NCBI GenBank assembly: GCA_002307245.1
Contig: DBTW01000133.1
Span: 1-13,647, forward strand
Direction of reading: 5' to 3'
Length of the DNA: 13,647 bases
Source of the DNA: Spirochaetaceae bacterium UBA1306
GTDB taxonomy: Bacteria; Spirochaetota; Spirochaetia; Treponematales; Rectinemataceae
The position numbers and the translations under genes were made by a program. Shown one piece after another: positions 1 through 5,857 of this stretch. Numbering within the stretch: the first letter of the stretch is position 1; every line of letters starts with the position of its first letter. The notes below the pieces were generated by a model. It was given only the letters and a program-made list of their open reading frames with translations. It searched no databases and was not told where the DNA came from.

Positions 1-938
1 CCGTCGAAGGCCGCGTCATCGAAGCCTTGCACGGGATCGATGGGCTTGAAGACCATGCCGGGATCGGGCGCTCTCTGGAGTTGCTCGAAGTCCTTGACGC
101 TGTCCTCTCCCGCCTTCTCGGCCGCCGAGGATAGCGGCGCTTCCGCGGCGAGGAAGGGCTCGAGCGCTTTCTTTAAGTTAGGCGAAGCCAGGAGCCCGCT
201 CGAGTCCGTCTTGCCGCCCTCTTTCTTGACCAGGGATTCGATCTTGGGCAGGGCCTTTTCCCAGGCTGCGGCCGAAGCCTCGAGGTCCTTCGGATGGAAG
301 CTGGCCTCCTCGCCGGCCTTGATCGCCGGGACGGCGTCCAGTATGGCGCCGTAGACCGCGTCCGCCGCCGCGCCTTCGCCTAAGGCCATGGGATCCAGGG
401 CCGGCGGAAGTACGGCGACGAAGCCCTCCTTGACGGCGAGGCGCGTGGCTCCGTCTTCCTCGACGGCGACGATGAACTCGGTCCCCCGGACGCTGCATGC
501 CGCGGCCTGGGTCGTGACGCCGAATCGATCGCGGGCGCCCAGCTTCGCGACCTTGGCCGCGACCGAGCCGCTCACGAGCTTGATGGACAGCGCGCGCGAG
601 CCTTGGTCCATGATGATGGACGAGAGCTCTATCGAGCTTTTCGACATGATGCGGAGCGTGCCGAGCGTGCCGATCTTGAGGTCGCAGCTCGAGTTCGAGG
701 CCGTGTCGATCCGCCATCCGGCGCCTACTGTCTGGCCTATGTCGAGCTTCTTGTAGTCGGCTTCCTTGACCGCGGTCGCCTTGCCTTCGAGGAAAACCAC
801 GAGGGCCGAGGCTTGGGAGGCCGATGCGGCGGGAGCCGCGGATGAGGCCGCGCCCGGCGACTTCCGGGGCGAGCAAGCGGAGGACAGGAGACACAGGCAG
901 ATGAGGGCGGAAACGCCAATGGGCTTAAGGTTTTTCAT
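1..938 (-). CDS. FecR-domain lipoprotein (C-terminus runs off the left edge)
   Basis: Reading the minus strand from ATG 938 gives an open frame of 312 codons that leaves the window without a stop. Residues 1-21 form a signal peptide (MKNLK, then a hydrophobic stretch) ending in LSSAC with Cys22, a relaxed lipobox, so an exported lipid-anchored protein is likely. Residues about 45-175 carry the FecR pattern: GQTVGAGWRIDT, then LKIGTLGTLRI, then LVSGSVAAKV, and the signature FGVTTQ...CSVRGTEF at 139-155. The rest is Ala/Glu/Lys-rich and probably helical. FecR domains are known in iron-signalling anti-sigma regulators and also as stand-alone secreted domains. With a signal peptide at the start and no N-terminal cytoplasmic anti-sigma part, this one looks like the secreted, structural type. 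Its exact role is unknown. It diverges from the pseudouridine synthase gene, and no SD site precedes the ATG. Confidence 0.85.
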   Translation of the reverse strand, partial: MKNLKPIGVSALICLCLLSSACSPRKSPGAASSAAPAASASQASALVVFLEGKATAVKEADYKKLDIGQTVGAGWRIDTASNSSCDLKIGTLGTLRIMSKSSIELSSIIMDQGSRALSIKLVSGSVAAKVAKLGARDRFGVTTQAAACSVRGTEFIVAVEEDGATRLAVKEGFVAVLPPALDPMALGEGAAADAVYGAILDAVPAIKAGEEASFHPKDLEASAAAWEKALPKIESLVKKEGGKTDSSGLLASPNLKKALEPFLAAEAPLSSAAEKAGEDSVKDFEQLQRAPDPGMVFKPIDPVQGFDDAAFD

Positions 939-943
939 TTTAC

Positions 944-976
944 CGTATAGTCTGTGATGCGTTATCAAGTTGTCAA
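944..976 (-). promoter_or_regulatory. Candidate promoter of the FecR lipoprotein gene
   Basis: On the minus strand a consensus TTGACA (976-971) lies upstream of TATACG (949-944), which ends 5 bases before ATG 938. The spacer is 21 bases, longer than usual. Using GACTAT (952-947) as the -10 instead gives an 18-base spacer. Either choice puts transcription start within a few bases of the ATG, giving an almost leaderless mRNA, which agrees with the missing SD site. Confidence 0.45.
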
Positions 977-1015
977 CACCTGGGCCGGGACCCTCGCGGG
1001 CCGCGCGGCCGTCGA

Positions 1016-1043
1016 TTGATGCGATGGCTCCGCGCGGTATACG
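1016..1043 (+). promoter_or_regulatory. Candidate leaderless promoter of the pseudouridine synthase gene
   Basis: TTGATG (1016-1021), a 16-base spacer and TATACG (1038-1043) form a plausible sigma-70 promoter. The -10 ends 7 bases before ATG 1051, so the first transcribed base would fall at or next to the start codon. The in-frame ATG at 1024 and the TTG at 970 lie inside or upstream of this promoter, so they are unlikely to be used from it. Confidence 0.5.
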
Positions 1044-1050
1044 ATGGGCC

Positions 1051-1767
1051 ATGCCATTCGACCTTCCCGTCCTCTACTCCGACGACTCGATCCTGGTCAT
1101 CGACAAGCCCGCCGGGATCCTCTCGATCCCGGATCACTGGGATCCCGAGGCGCCCGTGGCCCAGGCGATGCTCCATGAGCGCTGGGGCAAGCTCTTCGTG
1201 GTCCACCGCCTCGACAAGGACACGAGCGGGGTCCTCATCTACGCCCGCGATCCCGAGGCGCACAAGGCCCTGAGCTCGGCCTTCGAGTCTCGGTCCGTGG
1301 ACAAGGTCTATCGCGCCCTCGTGCGCGGGGTCCCGTCCTGGGACGAGACGAGCTGCGAGCTCGCCCTCGCGGCCGACGGCGACAGGCTCCATCGCACGAT
1401 CGTCGACGCGCGCAAGGGCAAGGCATCGTCCACCTATTTCGTCGTGATCGAGCGATACAAGGATTGCGCCCTGGTCGAGGCGAGGCCCGCGACGGGGCGC
1501 ACGCACCAGGTGCGCGCGCACCTGGCGGCCCTGGGCCATCCCTGCCTCTGCGATCCCCTGTACGGGGACGGCCGGCCCTTCCTCCTCTCGAAGCTCAAGA
1601 AGCGGTGGAAGGGGGATCCCTTCGACGAGAGGCCGCTCATCGAGCGGGCGGCCCTGCACGCCCTTTCCGCGGCCTTTCCGCACCCGGCCTCGGGCGCGGC
1701 GATGAAGGTCGAGGCTCCCCTGCCCAGGGACATGCGGGCCGCGATCAGCCAACTGGGGAAGCTCTAG
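1051..1767 (+). CDS. RluA-family pseudouridine synthase
   Basis: This 238-residue protein would convert uridine to pseudouridine in rRNA or tRNA in the cytoplasm. The family motifs are in order: DKPAGILSIP at 18-27, the catalytic signature HRLDKDTSG at 52-60 with the nucleophile Asp55, KVYRALVRG at 85-93, ARPATGRTHQVRAHL at 144-158, then GHPCLCDPLYG at 162-172 and an ALHAL segment near 201. It has no N-terminal S4 RNA-binding domain, so it resembles the short RluA/TruC-like branch. The RNA position modified cannot be read from the sequence. ATG 1051 is chosen because a -10 element ends 7 bases upstream and the recognisable domain begins at once. In-frame ATG 1024 and TTG 970 are alternatives without an SD site. 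The gene is convergent with the M29-like ORF, their stops only 6 bases apart. Confidence 0.9.
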   Translation: MPFDLPVLYSDDSILVIDKPAGILSIPDHWDPEAPVAQAMLHERWGKLFVVHRLDKDTSGVLIYARDPEAHKALSSAFESRSVDKVYRALVRGVPSWDETSCELALAADGDRLHRTIVDARKGKASSTYFVVIERYKDCALVEARPATGRTHQVRAHLAALGHPCLCDPLYGDGRPFLLSKLKKRWKGDPFDERPLIERAALHALSAAFPHPASGAAMKVEAPLPRDMRAAISQLGKL

Positions 1768-1778
1768 GCTAGCCTAGA
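1763..1778. repeat. Perfect 16-bp palindrome holding both convergent stop codons
   Basis: TCTAGGCTAGCCTAGA equals its own reverse complement. It contains the TAG stop of the plus-strand pseudouridine synthase (1765-1767) and the TAG stop of the minus-strand M29-like ORF (1776-1774). As RNA it can form only a small hairpin and has no T-tract, so a strong terminator is unlikely. It could be a protein-binding site or chance use of CTAG at both stops. Confidence 0.6.
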
Positions 1779-2298
1779 TCGCGAAGTCGCCCCTCCTCAT
1801 GAGGGGGATCTCCCGGCCCGAGGCGTCGACGCCGGTGACGTCCATGGAGGGTGAGCCGATCATCAAGTCTTCGTGGACCAGCGAGACGTTGAAGCCGGCG
1901 CTGGGCCCGAGCACGGAGCGGGCCCAGGCCTCGGTGGCCGCGGGGACGATGCACCAGGGGAAGCGGCTGGCCATCTGCGCGGCGAGGAGCCTCTCGACGG
2001 CCTTGCCCCAGGCGCGCAAGATGCGCGTTAACCGATCTTGATCGGCCCCCTCCATGGCGTTCGGGCACTCGTCGCCGAGGAGCCGCGGGTAGGCCCAGCC
2101 CTCGTCCGCGAAGGCGTCGCACTCGGCCTTGAGCACGGCGTCCCGGTATTCCAGGCGCACGAGGGCCGCGCCACGCTCGTAGGCGCCGCGGGCTATCGCG
2201 CGCATGAGCTCGCGGTGAGGCGCCTCGCCGACCACGCGAAGCCTCGTGCCCTCGGAGACGACCAGGGCCGCGGAGGGAAGTGAATGCCGGGCGTCCAT
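1774..2298 (-). CDS. M29 aminopeptidase-like ORF with a large internal deletion
   Basis: This 174-residue ORF matches both ends of peptidase family M29 (AmpS/AmpT type, usually about 400 residues) but not the middle. Residues 12-130 resemble the N-terminal domain: GTRLRVVGEAP, then ARGAYERGAALVRLEYRD, and PWCIVPAATEAWARSVLG. From about 137 the sequence jumps to the extreme C-terminus, NVSLVHEDLMIGSPSMD, ending PLMRRGDFAI. More than 200 residues appear to be missing between them. Family M29 uses two Glu, two His and one Asp as metal ligands. Only the final His-x-Asp pair (H142, D144) can be seen, so peptidase activity is unlikely. The frame stays open across the junction. It lies 15 bases downstream of the PIN gene. 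A coupled ATG at 2314 with a good SD site is out of frame with it, which also suggests decay. It is probably a pseudogene; a repurposed short protein is possible. Confidence 0.7.
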   Translation of the reverse strand: MDARHSLPSAALVVSEGTRLRVVGEAPHRELMRAIARGAYERGAALVRLEYRDAVLKAECDAFADEGWAYPRLLGDECPNAMEGADQDRLTRILRAWGKAVERLLAAQMASRFPWCIVPAATEAWARSVLGPSAGFNVSLVHEDLMIGSPSMDVTGVDASGREIPLMRRGDFAI

Positions 2299-2311
2299 CG
2301 CGCCATCAGGC

Positions 2312-2326
2312 CATTAGTATTCCTCC
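2312..2326 (-). promoter_or_regulatory. SD site and coupled ATG that leads to an immediate stop
   Basis: On the minus strand GGAGG (2326-2322) is followed after 7 bases by ATG (2314-2312), which overlaps the TAA stop of the PIN gene as TAATG, the usual layout of translational coupling. This ATG reads only ATG GCC TGA. The M29-like frame, open from ATG 2298, has no SD site of its own at normal distance. The coupled start looks like the original one, put out of frame by a one-base shift. Confidence 0.5.
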
Positions 2327-2790
2327 GCCGCCAGCTCGTCGACGAGGAGGAGGGGAGGGCAGCCGGGGACGGAGGCCCAGGGCCCGTCGTTCGTGAGGAC
2401 GGCGGCCGCGCCGATCTCGATGGCCGTCGCAAGGTGGAGGAGGTCGTAGCTCGACACGCTCTTCCTGCTCGGCCCCTTTATCGAGGCGGCGAGGAGAGCG
2501 GCGCGCTCGGCGACGGCCACGTCGAGCTCCCGGAGGACGATGAGGCTCGAGTCCGAGAGAAGGCGGCGGTAGCGCGCGGCGAGCTCCCGGTCGCCCGCCG
2601 CGACGGGGGCCTCCAGGAGCTCGGCCCATGCGGCCGTCGAGGCCGCGAGGCGCAGGCCCTCGGCCCGCGCGCGATCGATGAAGAGCTCCATGGCCCGGCG
2701 TCTCGGCGAATCGGGCTCGCCCTCGACGAGGTAGACGAGGGCGGAGCTGTCGAGGAGCACGGTAGCGCCGTGGGGGAGTTCGGGGACCAT
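2314..2790 (-). CDS. PIN-domain protein (VapC-like ribonuclease fold)
   Basis: This 158-residue protein has the PIN layout of a metal-dependent RNase: LLDSSALVYLVEG near the start with Asp14, Glu57 in AAWAELLEAP, and Asp116 and Asp135 in SSYDLLHLATAIE...AVLTND. These are the expected acidic residues, so the active site appears intact. Many such proteins are toxins of VapBC modules, but no VapB-like antitoxin was found next to it. The nearest upstream ORF is a disordered 38-residue peptide, and downstream is the M29-like remnant. A toxin role is therefore unproven; a housekeeping or orphan PIN nuclease is an alternative. ATG 2790 has no SD site, and TAGAAT ends 6 bases upstream. The stop TAA lies in the same frame as the M29-like ORF, with five sense codons between. 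Confidence 0.85.
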   Translation of the reverse strand: MVPELPHGATVLLDSSALVYLVEGEPDSPRRRAMELFIDRARAEGLRLAASTAAWAELLEAPVAAGDRELAARYRRLLSDSSLIVLRELDVAVAERAALLAASIKGPSRKSVSSYDLLHLATAIEIGAAAVLTNDGPWASVPGCPPLLLVDELAAEEY

Positions 2791-2796
2791 GCTCGG

Positions 2797-2802
2797 ATTC
2801 TA
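2797..2802 (-). promoter_or_regulatory. -10-like element directly before the PIN gene
   Basis: TAGAAT on the minus strand ends 6 bases before ATG 2790, at the distance expected for a leaderless transcript. No good -35 was seen at 16-18 bases, so the call rests on the hexamer, its position and the lack of an SD site. Confidence 0.4.
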
Positions 2803-2821
2803 CCAATTATGACGAGCGCGC

Positions 2822-2860
2822 TCCCAGGCCCTGACGGGGCGGGCCCGTTAGGGCCTGGGA
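2822..2860. terminator. Strong 17-bp hairpin, possible terminator or attenuator
   Basis: An 11-base arm TCCCAGGCCCT (2822-2832) pairs perfectly with AGGGCCTGGGA (2850-2860). The stem continues inward with GACGGG/CCCGTT (one G-T pair), leaving a five-base loop. No T-tract follows on either strand. It lies downstream of the small minus-strand ORF and upstream of the PIN promoter, so it could end the small ORF transcript. A regulatory or repeat element is the alternative. Confidence 0.5.
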
Positions 2861-2934
2861 TGATCGCGCGAAGGGCCGTCGGGGCCTCGCGGCGCCCGCG
2901 GTCCTCCGCGCTCGGTCTGACGTCGAATCCTTCT

Positions 2935-3051
2935 CTATTTCTTAGAGGGGGAGGGCGCGGGCTTCTGCCCATTGGTCGGTTTCCCGCTAGCGGGGGTCGC
3001 GCCCTGTCCCTGTTTGGGATTGGTGCTCGGTTTAGCCGGCTGCGTCGCCAT
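2935..3051 (-). CDS. Small basic, disordered protein (38 aa)
   Basis: ATG 3051 on the minus strand opens a 38-codon frame that ends at TAG 2937-2935. The product starts MATQPAKPSTN and is almost wholly Pro, Lys, Gln, Gly, Ala, Ser and Thr. It has no hydrophobic segment or aromatic residue, so it should be basic and unstructured. The main evidence that it is a gene is a full AAGGAG SD site (3064-3059) seven bases before the ATG. An in-frame ATG at 3102 would add 17 residues (MKISKISTDEP...) but has no SD site. I do not recognise the family and infer no function. It sits between polB (divergent) and the PIN gene, separated from the latter by a strong hairpin. Being non-coding remains possible because low-complexity peptides can arise by chance in GC-rich DNA. 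Confidence 0.5.
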   Translation of the reverse strand: MATQPAKPSTNPKQGQGATPASGKPTNGQKPAPSPSKK

Positions 3052-3058
3052 CTTGTGG

Positions 3059-3064
3059 CTCCTT
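3059..3064 (-). promoter_or_regulatory. Shine-Dalgarno site that sets the start of the small ORF
   Basis: AAGGAG on the minus strand lies seven bases before ATG 3051. It is among the best SD sites in the window and favours the 38-residue product over the in-frame ATG at 3102. Confidence 0.55.
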
Positions 3065-3269
3065 AGCATAGGCTCGTCCGTCGAGATCTTCGAGATTTTC
3101 ATATAGTTGGCGGGCGGAGGCCTGGATATTCGCCGCGGGAACCGGTCGGCCCCTCGGCGCGCCGCATTCTCCCATGGATCCTGCGGCGGCTATGGAGTAC
3201 TCCTCTTCGCGAGGAGAGTCAAGCGGGGGCGGGACGTTCGCGCGTATAGGCCCTAAGGCCCGGGGCGGC
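3065..3269. other. Divergent intergenic region upstream of the polymerase gene
   Basis: No further gene is supported here. It holds a 6-bp hairpin, CTCCTC (3200-3205) with GAGGAG (3211-3216) around a TTCGC loop. No clear -35 was found for the polymerase promoter. The minus-strand part could carry the promoter of the small ORF, but I could not identify one. Confidence 0.4.
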
Positions 3270-3275
3270 TATAAT
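3270..3275 (+). promoter_or_regulatory. Consensus -10 box directly before the polymerase GTG start
   Basis: A perfect TATAAT ends 7 bases before GTG 3283, so the first transcribed base would be about the G of the start codon. There is no SD site and no recognisable -35. It supports GTG 3283 as the start of a leaderless mRNA. Confidence 0.5.
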
Positions 3276-3282
3276 CCCGAGC

Positions 3283-5772
3283 GTGGCCGAAGCCTTGGGA
3301 TTCATCGTAGCCTCCTGGGACGAGTTCCGCCCCGCGGGGGCGGGTCGCGGCGGCAAGGGCGGGGACCGGATGCTCCTCACGGGGCGTCTCGCCGACGGCC
3401 GGAGCTTCGCGGCCCTCCGCGCGAGCCCGGGACCGGCCCTGTTCGTGCCTCGCGCCGACCTCGATCGCGCGCTCGAGGCCTTGAGCTCCGCCCTCCCCCG
3501 GCAGCCGGCGCCCGCGGTCGCCGACGATTGGAGCGACATGGGGGGCGCCCCGCTCGCGCGGATTTGCGTCGCGCCCGGCTCTCAGCGCGCGGCCGAGCGG
3601 GCCCTCGCCTCCGCCGGCCTGGCCCTCGCCGGCATCGACCGACGCCGCGCCGACGAGGAACTCGCCGCCCTCGGGATCCGCGGCCCCGTTCTGCTCCGCG
3701 GCGAGCCGCGCCCGGGCAAGCGCGTCGACCTTGTGTTCGTGGAGCCGGAGCTGGAGAGCCCCCCGGTCGCCGAGGGCGGCGCCCACATCGGCGACCGCCT
3801 CCGCTGGATAGCCCTGGACTTGGAGACCGACCGCGGGGGCAGGGTGCTCGCCGCCTCCCTCGCCGAGGAGGGCCTCGCCGGCGAGGTGCTCTTCCTCCAA
3901 GGCGAGGGCCGGGCGCCCTCGTCCCCCGGCATCGAGTCCTTCCCGGACGAGGCTTCGCTCCTCGGCGCCCTGGCCGCGCGGCTCGTCCGCCGCGATCCCG
4001 ACGTGATCACCGGCTGGAACGTGATCGACTTCGACTTCAAGGTCCTGATCGAGCGCTGCGCGGCCCTGGGCCTGGCCTTCGACGCCGGCAGGACCGACGA
4101 GCCAGCCTCCTTCGTCGAGCGGCCGGGGCGGAAGCCCATCCTCGACCTGCCCGGCAGGGCGGTCCTCGACGCGATGCGCCTCGCGCGAGGCTCGGGCTCG
4201 CGCTTCGAGGACCTCAGCCTGGAGACCGTGGCGCGCGAGGTCCTCGGCGAGGGCAAGTCGGTGGCGTCGCGGGGCGAGGCCAAGCTCGAGGAGTTGGACG
4301 CCCTCCGCGCCCGCGACCCCGACGCCTTCTGCGCCTACTGCCTGCGCGATTCGGAGCTCGTCCTGCGCATCCTCTCCAAGACAGGCTTGGGCCGCCTCAC
4401 CGCGAGGCGCGCCGGGCTGACGGGGGTCTCCCTCGACCTCGCCTGGACGAGCATCCCGGCCTTCGAGCGGGTTTACGGCTCCGCCCTCCGCTCGAGGAGG
4501 GTGGCGATCCCGCCCAAGGCCGAGCGTCGCGTCTCCGGGGCCGCCGGCGGCACCGTCCTCGAGGCCAGGGCCGGCGTCTTTCCCCGCGTGCTCGTCCTCG
4601 ATTTCCGCAGCCTCTACCCCTCCATCATGAGGACCTTCAACGTCGACCCCCTGGCCTACGAGCGGGCTCTGTCACGCCCCTCGGCCGACGATATAGTCGC
4701 GCCGAACGGGGCTCGCTTCGAGCGGGAGGCGGGCGTCATGCCCGGCCTCATCGCGGAGTACGCGGGGGAGCGGGAGAAGGCCTTGGCCGCAGGGGACGAG
4801 GTCGCGGCCTACGTCTACAAGATCCTGCAAAATTCCTTCTACGGCGTCCTCGGCTCCGAGGGTTGCCGTTACGCGCGCACGGAGCTCGCGGGGGCCATCA
4901 CCTCCTTCGGGAAGAAGTTCCTCACCATGTCGAGGGACTTCTTCGAGGCGAGGGGCAAGGCGGTCCTCTACGGCGACACGGACTCCGTGTTCGTGCTCTC
5001 GGGCCTCCCCGAGGCGCCGGGGGGCGGGGACTTCGATGGGCTCATGGCCATGGGCCGGGCCGCCGCCGACGAGCTCAACGCCGAGATCGCCCGGCGCGTC
5101 CGCGACGAGTACGGCCTGCCCTCGCTCCTGCGCATCCGCTGCGAGAAGGCCTATGCAAGCTTCATCATCCCTCGCCTTAAATCCGAGACCGGGCGGCTCA
5201 AGCCCGAGGCCCCTGCGGGCGAGGGCGGTCGGGGTCGGTCCAAGGGCTATGCCGGCCTCCTCCTCGGCCCCGACGGTTCCCGCTCCGTCGAGGTCAAGGG
5301 CATGGAGGCGGTGCGATCCGACTTCACGGCCCTGGCCCGCGACTTCCAGGTCCGGCTGCTCGAGCTCGCGTTCTCGGGGATGGGCGAGCCCGCGTTGCGC
5401 GATTTCTGCCGCGCCGAGGAGTCCGCGCTCCGCCGCGGCGAGCGGGACGGGAAGCTCGTGTACCGGAAGATGCTCAGGCGCCAGGCGGACGAGTACGCCT
5501 CCGAGACGCCCCAGGTCAGGGCCGCCAGGCTCATGGGCTGGACGGCCAGGCGCGGCCGCGTCTCCTACGTGATGACCGCGGCGGGTGCCGAGCCCGTCGA
5601 CGGCCGGAGCGGGGCGGCCCTCGATTACGATCACTACGCGTCGAAGCAACTGCTCCCCATCGCGGTCTCGATAGCCGACGCGATCGGCTTCGACGCCCGC
5701 TCCTGGATGGGCGCCTCGGATCAGCTGGACCTCGATTTCGGAGAAAGCCGGGATGTGCCCGAGCGTTTTTGA
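3283..5772 (+). CDS. polB: Family-B DNA polymerase, DNA polymerase II type
   Basis: This 829-residue polymerase has an N-terminal domain, a 3'-5' proofreading exonuclease and a polymerase domain, close to the length of E. coli Pol II (783). The exonuclease motifs are intact: Exo I ALDLET (D179, E181), Exo II NVIDFD (246-251), Exo III YCLRD (352-356). The polymerase motifs are intact: motif A DFRSLYPSI from D440, motif B K513...NSFYGVLG, motif C YGDTDS (563-568) with D565 and D567. A KAY segment sits at 622-624. The opening MAEALGFI resembles the E. coli Pol II start. In E. coli, Pol II is SOS-induced and acts in replication restart and translesion synthesis; a similar repair role here is inferred. 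No LexA-type box was recognised upstream. The start is GTG 3283, placed by the -10 box and the N-terminal match. The gene is a single transcription unit, convergent with the AraC-type regulator. Confidence 0.95.
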   Translation: MAEALGFIVASWDEFRPAGAGRGGKGGDRMLLTGRLADGRSFAALRASPGPALFVPRADLDRALEALSSALPRQPAPAVADDWSDMGGAPLARICVAPGSQRAAERALASAGLALAGIDRRRADEELAALGIRGPVLLRGEPRPGKRVDLVFVEPELESPPVAEGGAHIGDRLRWIALDLETDRGGRVLAASLAEEGLAGEVLFLQGEGRAPSSPGIESFPDEASLLGALAARLVRRDPDVITGWNVIDFDFKVLIERCAALGLAFDAGRTDEPASFVERPGRKPILDLPGRAVLDAMRLARGSGSRFEDLSLETVAREVLGEGKSVASRGEAKLEELDALRARDPDAFCAYCLRDSELVLRILSKTGLGRLTARRAGLTGVSLDLAWTSIPAFERVYGSALRSRRVAIPPKAERRVSGAAGGTVLEARAGVFPRVLVLDFRSLYPSIMRTFNVDPLAYERALSRPSADDIVAPNGARFEREAGVMPGLIAEYAGEREKALAAGDEVAAYVYKILQNSFYGVLGSEGCRYARTELAGAITSFGKKFLTMSRDFFEARGKAVLYGDTDSVFVLSGLPEAPGGGDFDGLMAMGRAAADELNAEIARRVRDEYGLPSLLRIRCEKAYASFIIPRLKSETGRLKPEAPAGEGGRGRSKGYAGLLLGPDGSRSVEVKGMEAVRSDFTALARDFQVRLLELAFSGMGEPALRDFCRAEESALRRGERDGKLVYRKMLRRQADEYASETPQVRAARLMGWTARRGRVSYVMTAAGAEPVDGRSGAALDYDHYASKQLLPIAVSIADAIGFDARSWMGASDQLDLDFGESRDVPERF

Positions 5773-5782
5773 CCATGAAGCC

Positions 5783-5830
5783 TCCTTGGCCCGCGGTGCC
5801 AACCTTGCCTGGCGGGCTGCGCGCCAAGGA
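5783..5830. terminator. Possible bidirectional hairpin between convergent genes
   Basis: TCCTTGGC (5783-5790) is the exact complement of GCCAAGGA (5823-5830). Inside or alternatively, GCCCGC (5789-5794) can pair with GCGGGC (5812-5817). The structure lies between the polymerase stop (5772) and the AraC-type stop (5858). No T-tract follows on either side, so the terminator call rests on location and pairing only. Confidence 0.35.
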
Positions 5831-5857
5831 TTCGAGTTCGCGTACCTCGTCTCCCGC

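Noticed and set aside
178..894. Minus-strand frame of 238 codons within the FecR gene region
   Set aside because: It is a different frame from the one that encodes a signal peptide plus FecR domain, and its product is Arg/Gly-rich without motifs.
973..1752. Minus-strand open frame opposite the pseudouridine synthase
   Set aside because: Arg/Gly/Asp-rich shadow; the plus strand carries the complete RluA signature.
2298..2790. PIN and M29-like ORFs as one fused gene split by a recent stop codon
   Set aside because: They share a frame, but the TAATG junction with its own SD site indicates two separate cistrons. I know of no PIN-M29 fusion, so only the shared frame is noted.
3200..3216. Small hairpin CTCCTC-TTCGC-GAGGAG as a terminator
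   Set aside because: Only six base pairs, no T-tract, and no gene ends just before it on either strand.
2791..3282. A VapB-like antitoxin upstream of the PIN gene
   Set aside because: Reading the minus-strand frames of this gap gave only the 38-residue disordered ORF, which has no ribbon-helix-helix, AbrB or Phd-like features.
3174..5180. Long plus-strand open frame (668 codons) overlapping the polymerase gene
   Set aside because: Its product is almost all Arg, Gly, Pro and Ala without any domain, as expected for an alternative frame of GC-rich DNA. The overlapping frame has all family-B polymerase motifs.
4672..5802. Minus-strand open frame of 376 codons opposite the polymerase
   Set aside because: Low-complexity shadow of the polymerase coding strand with no recognisable motif or promoter.
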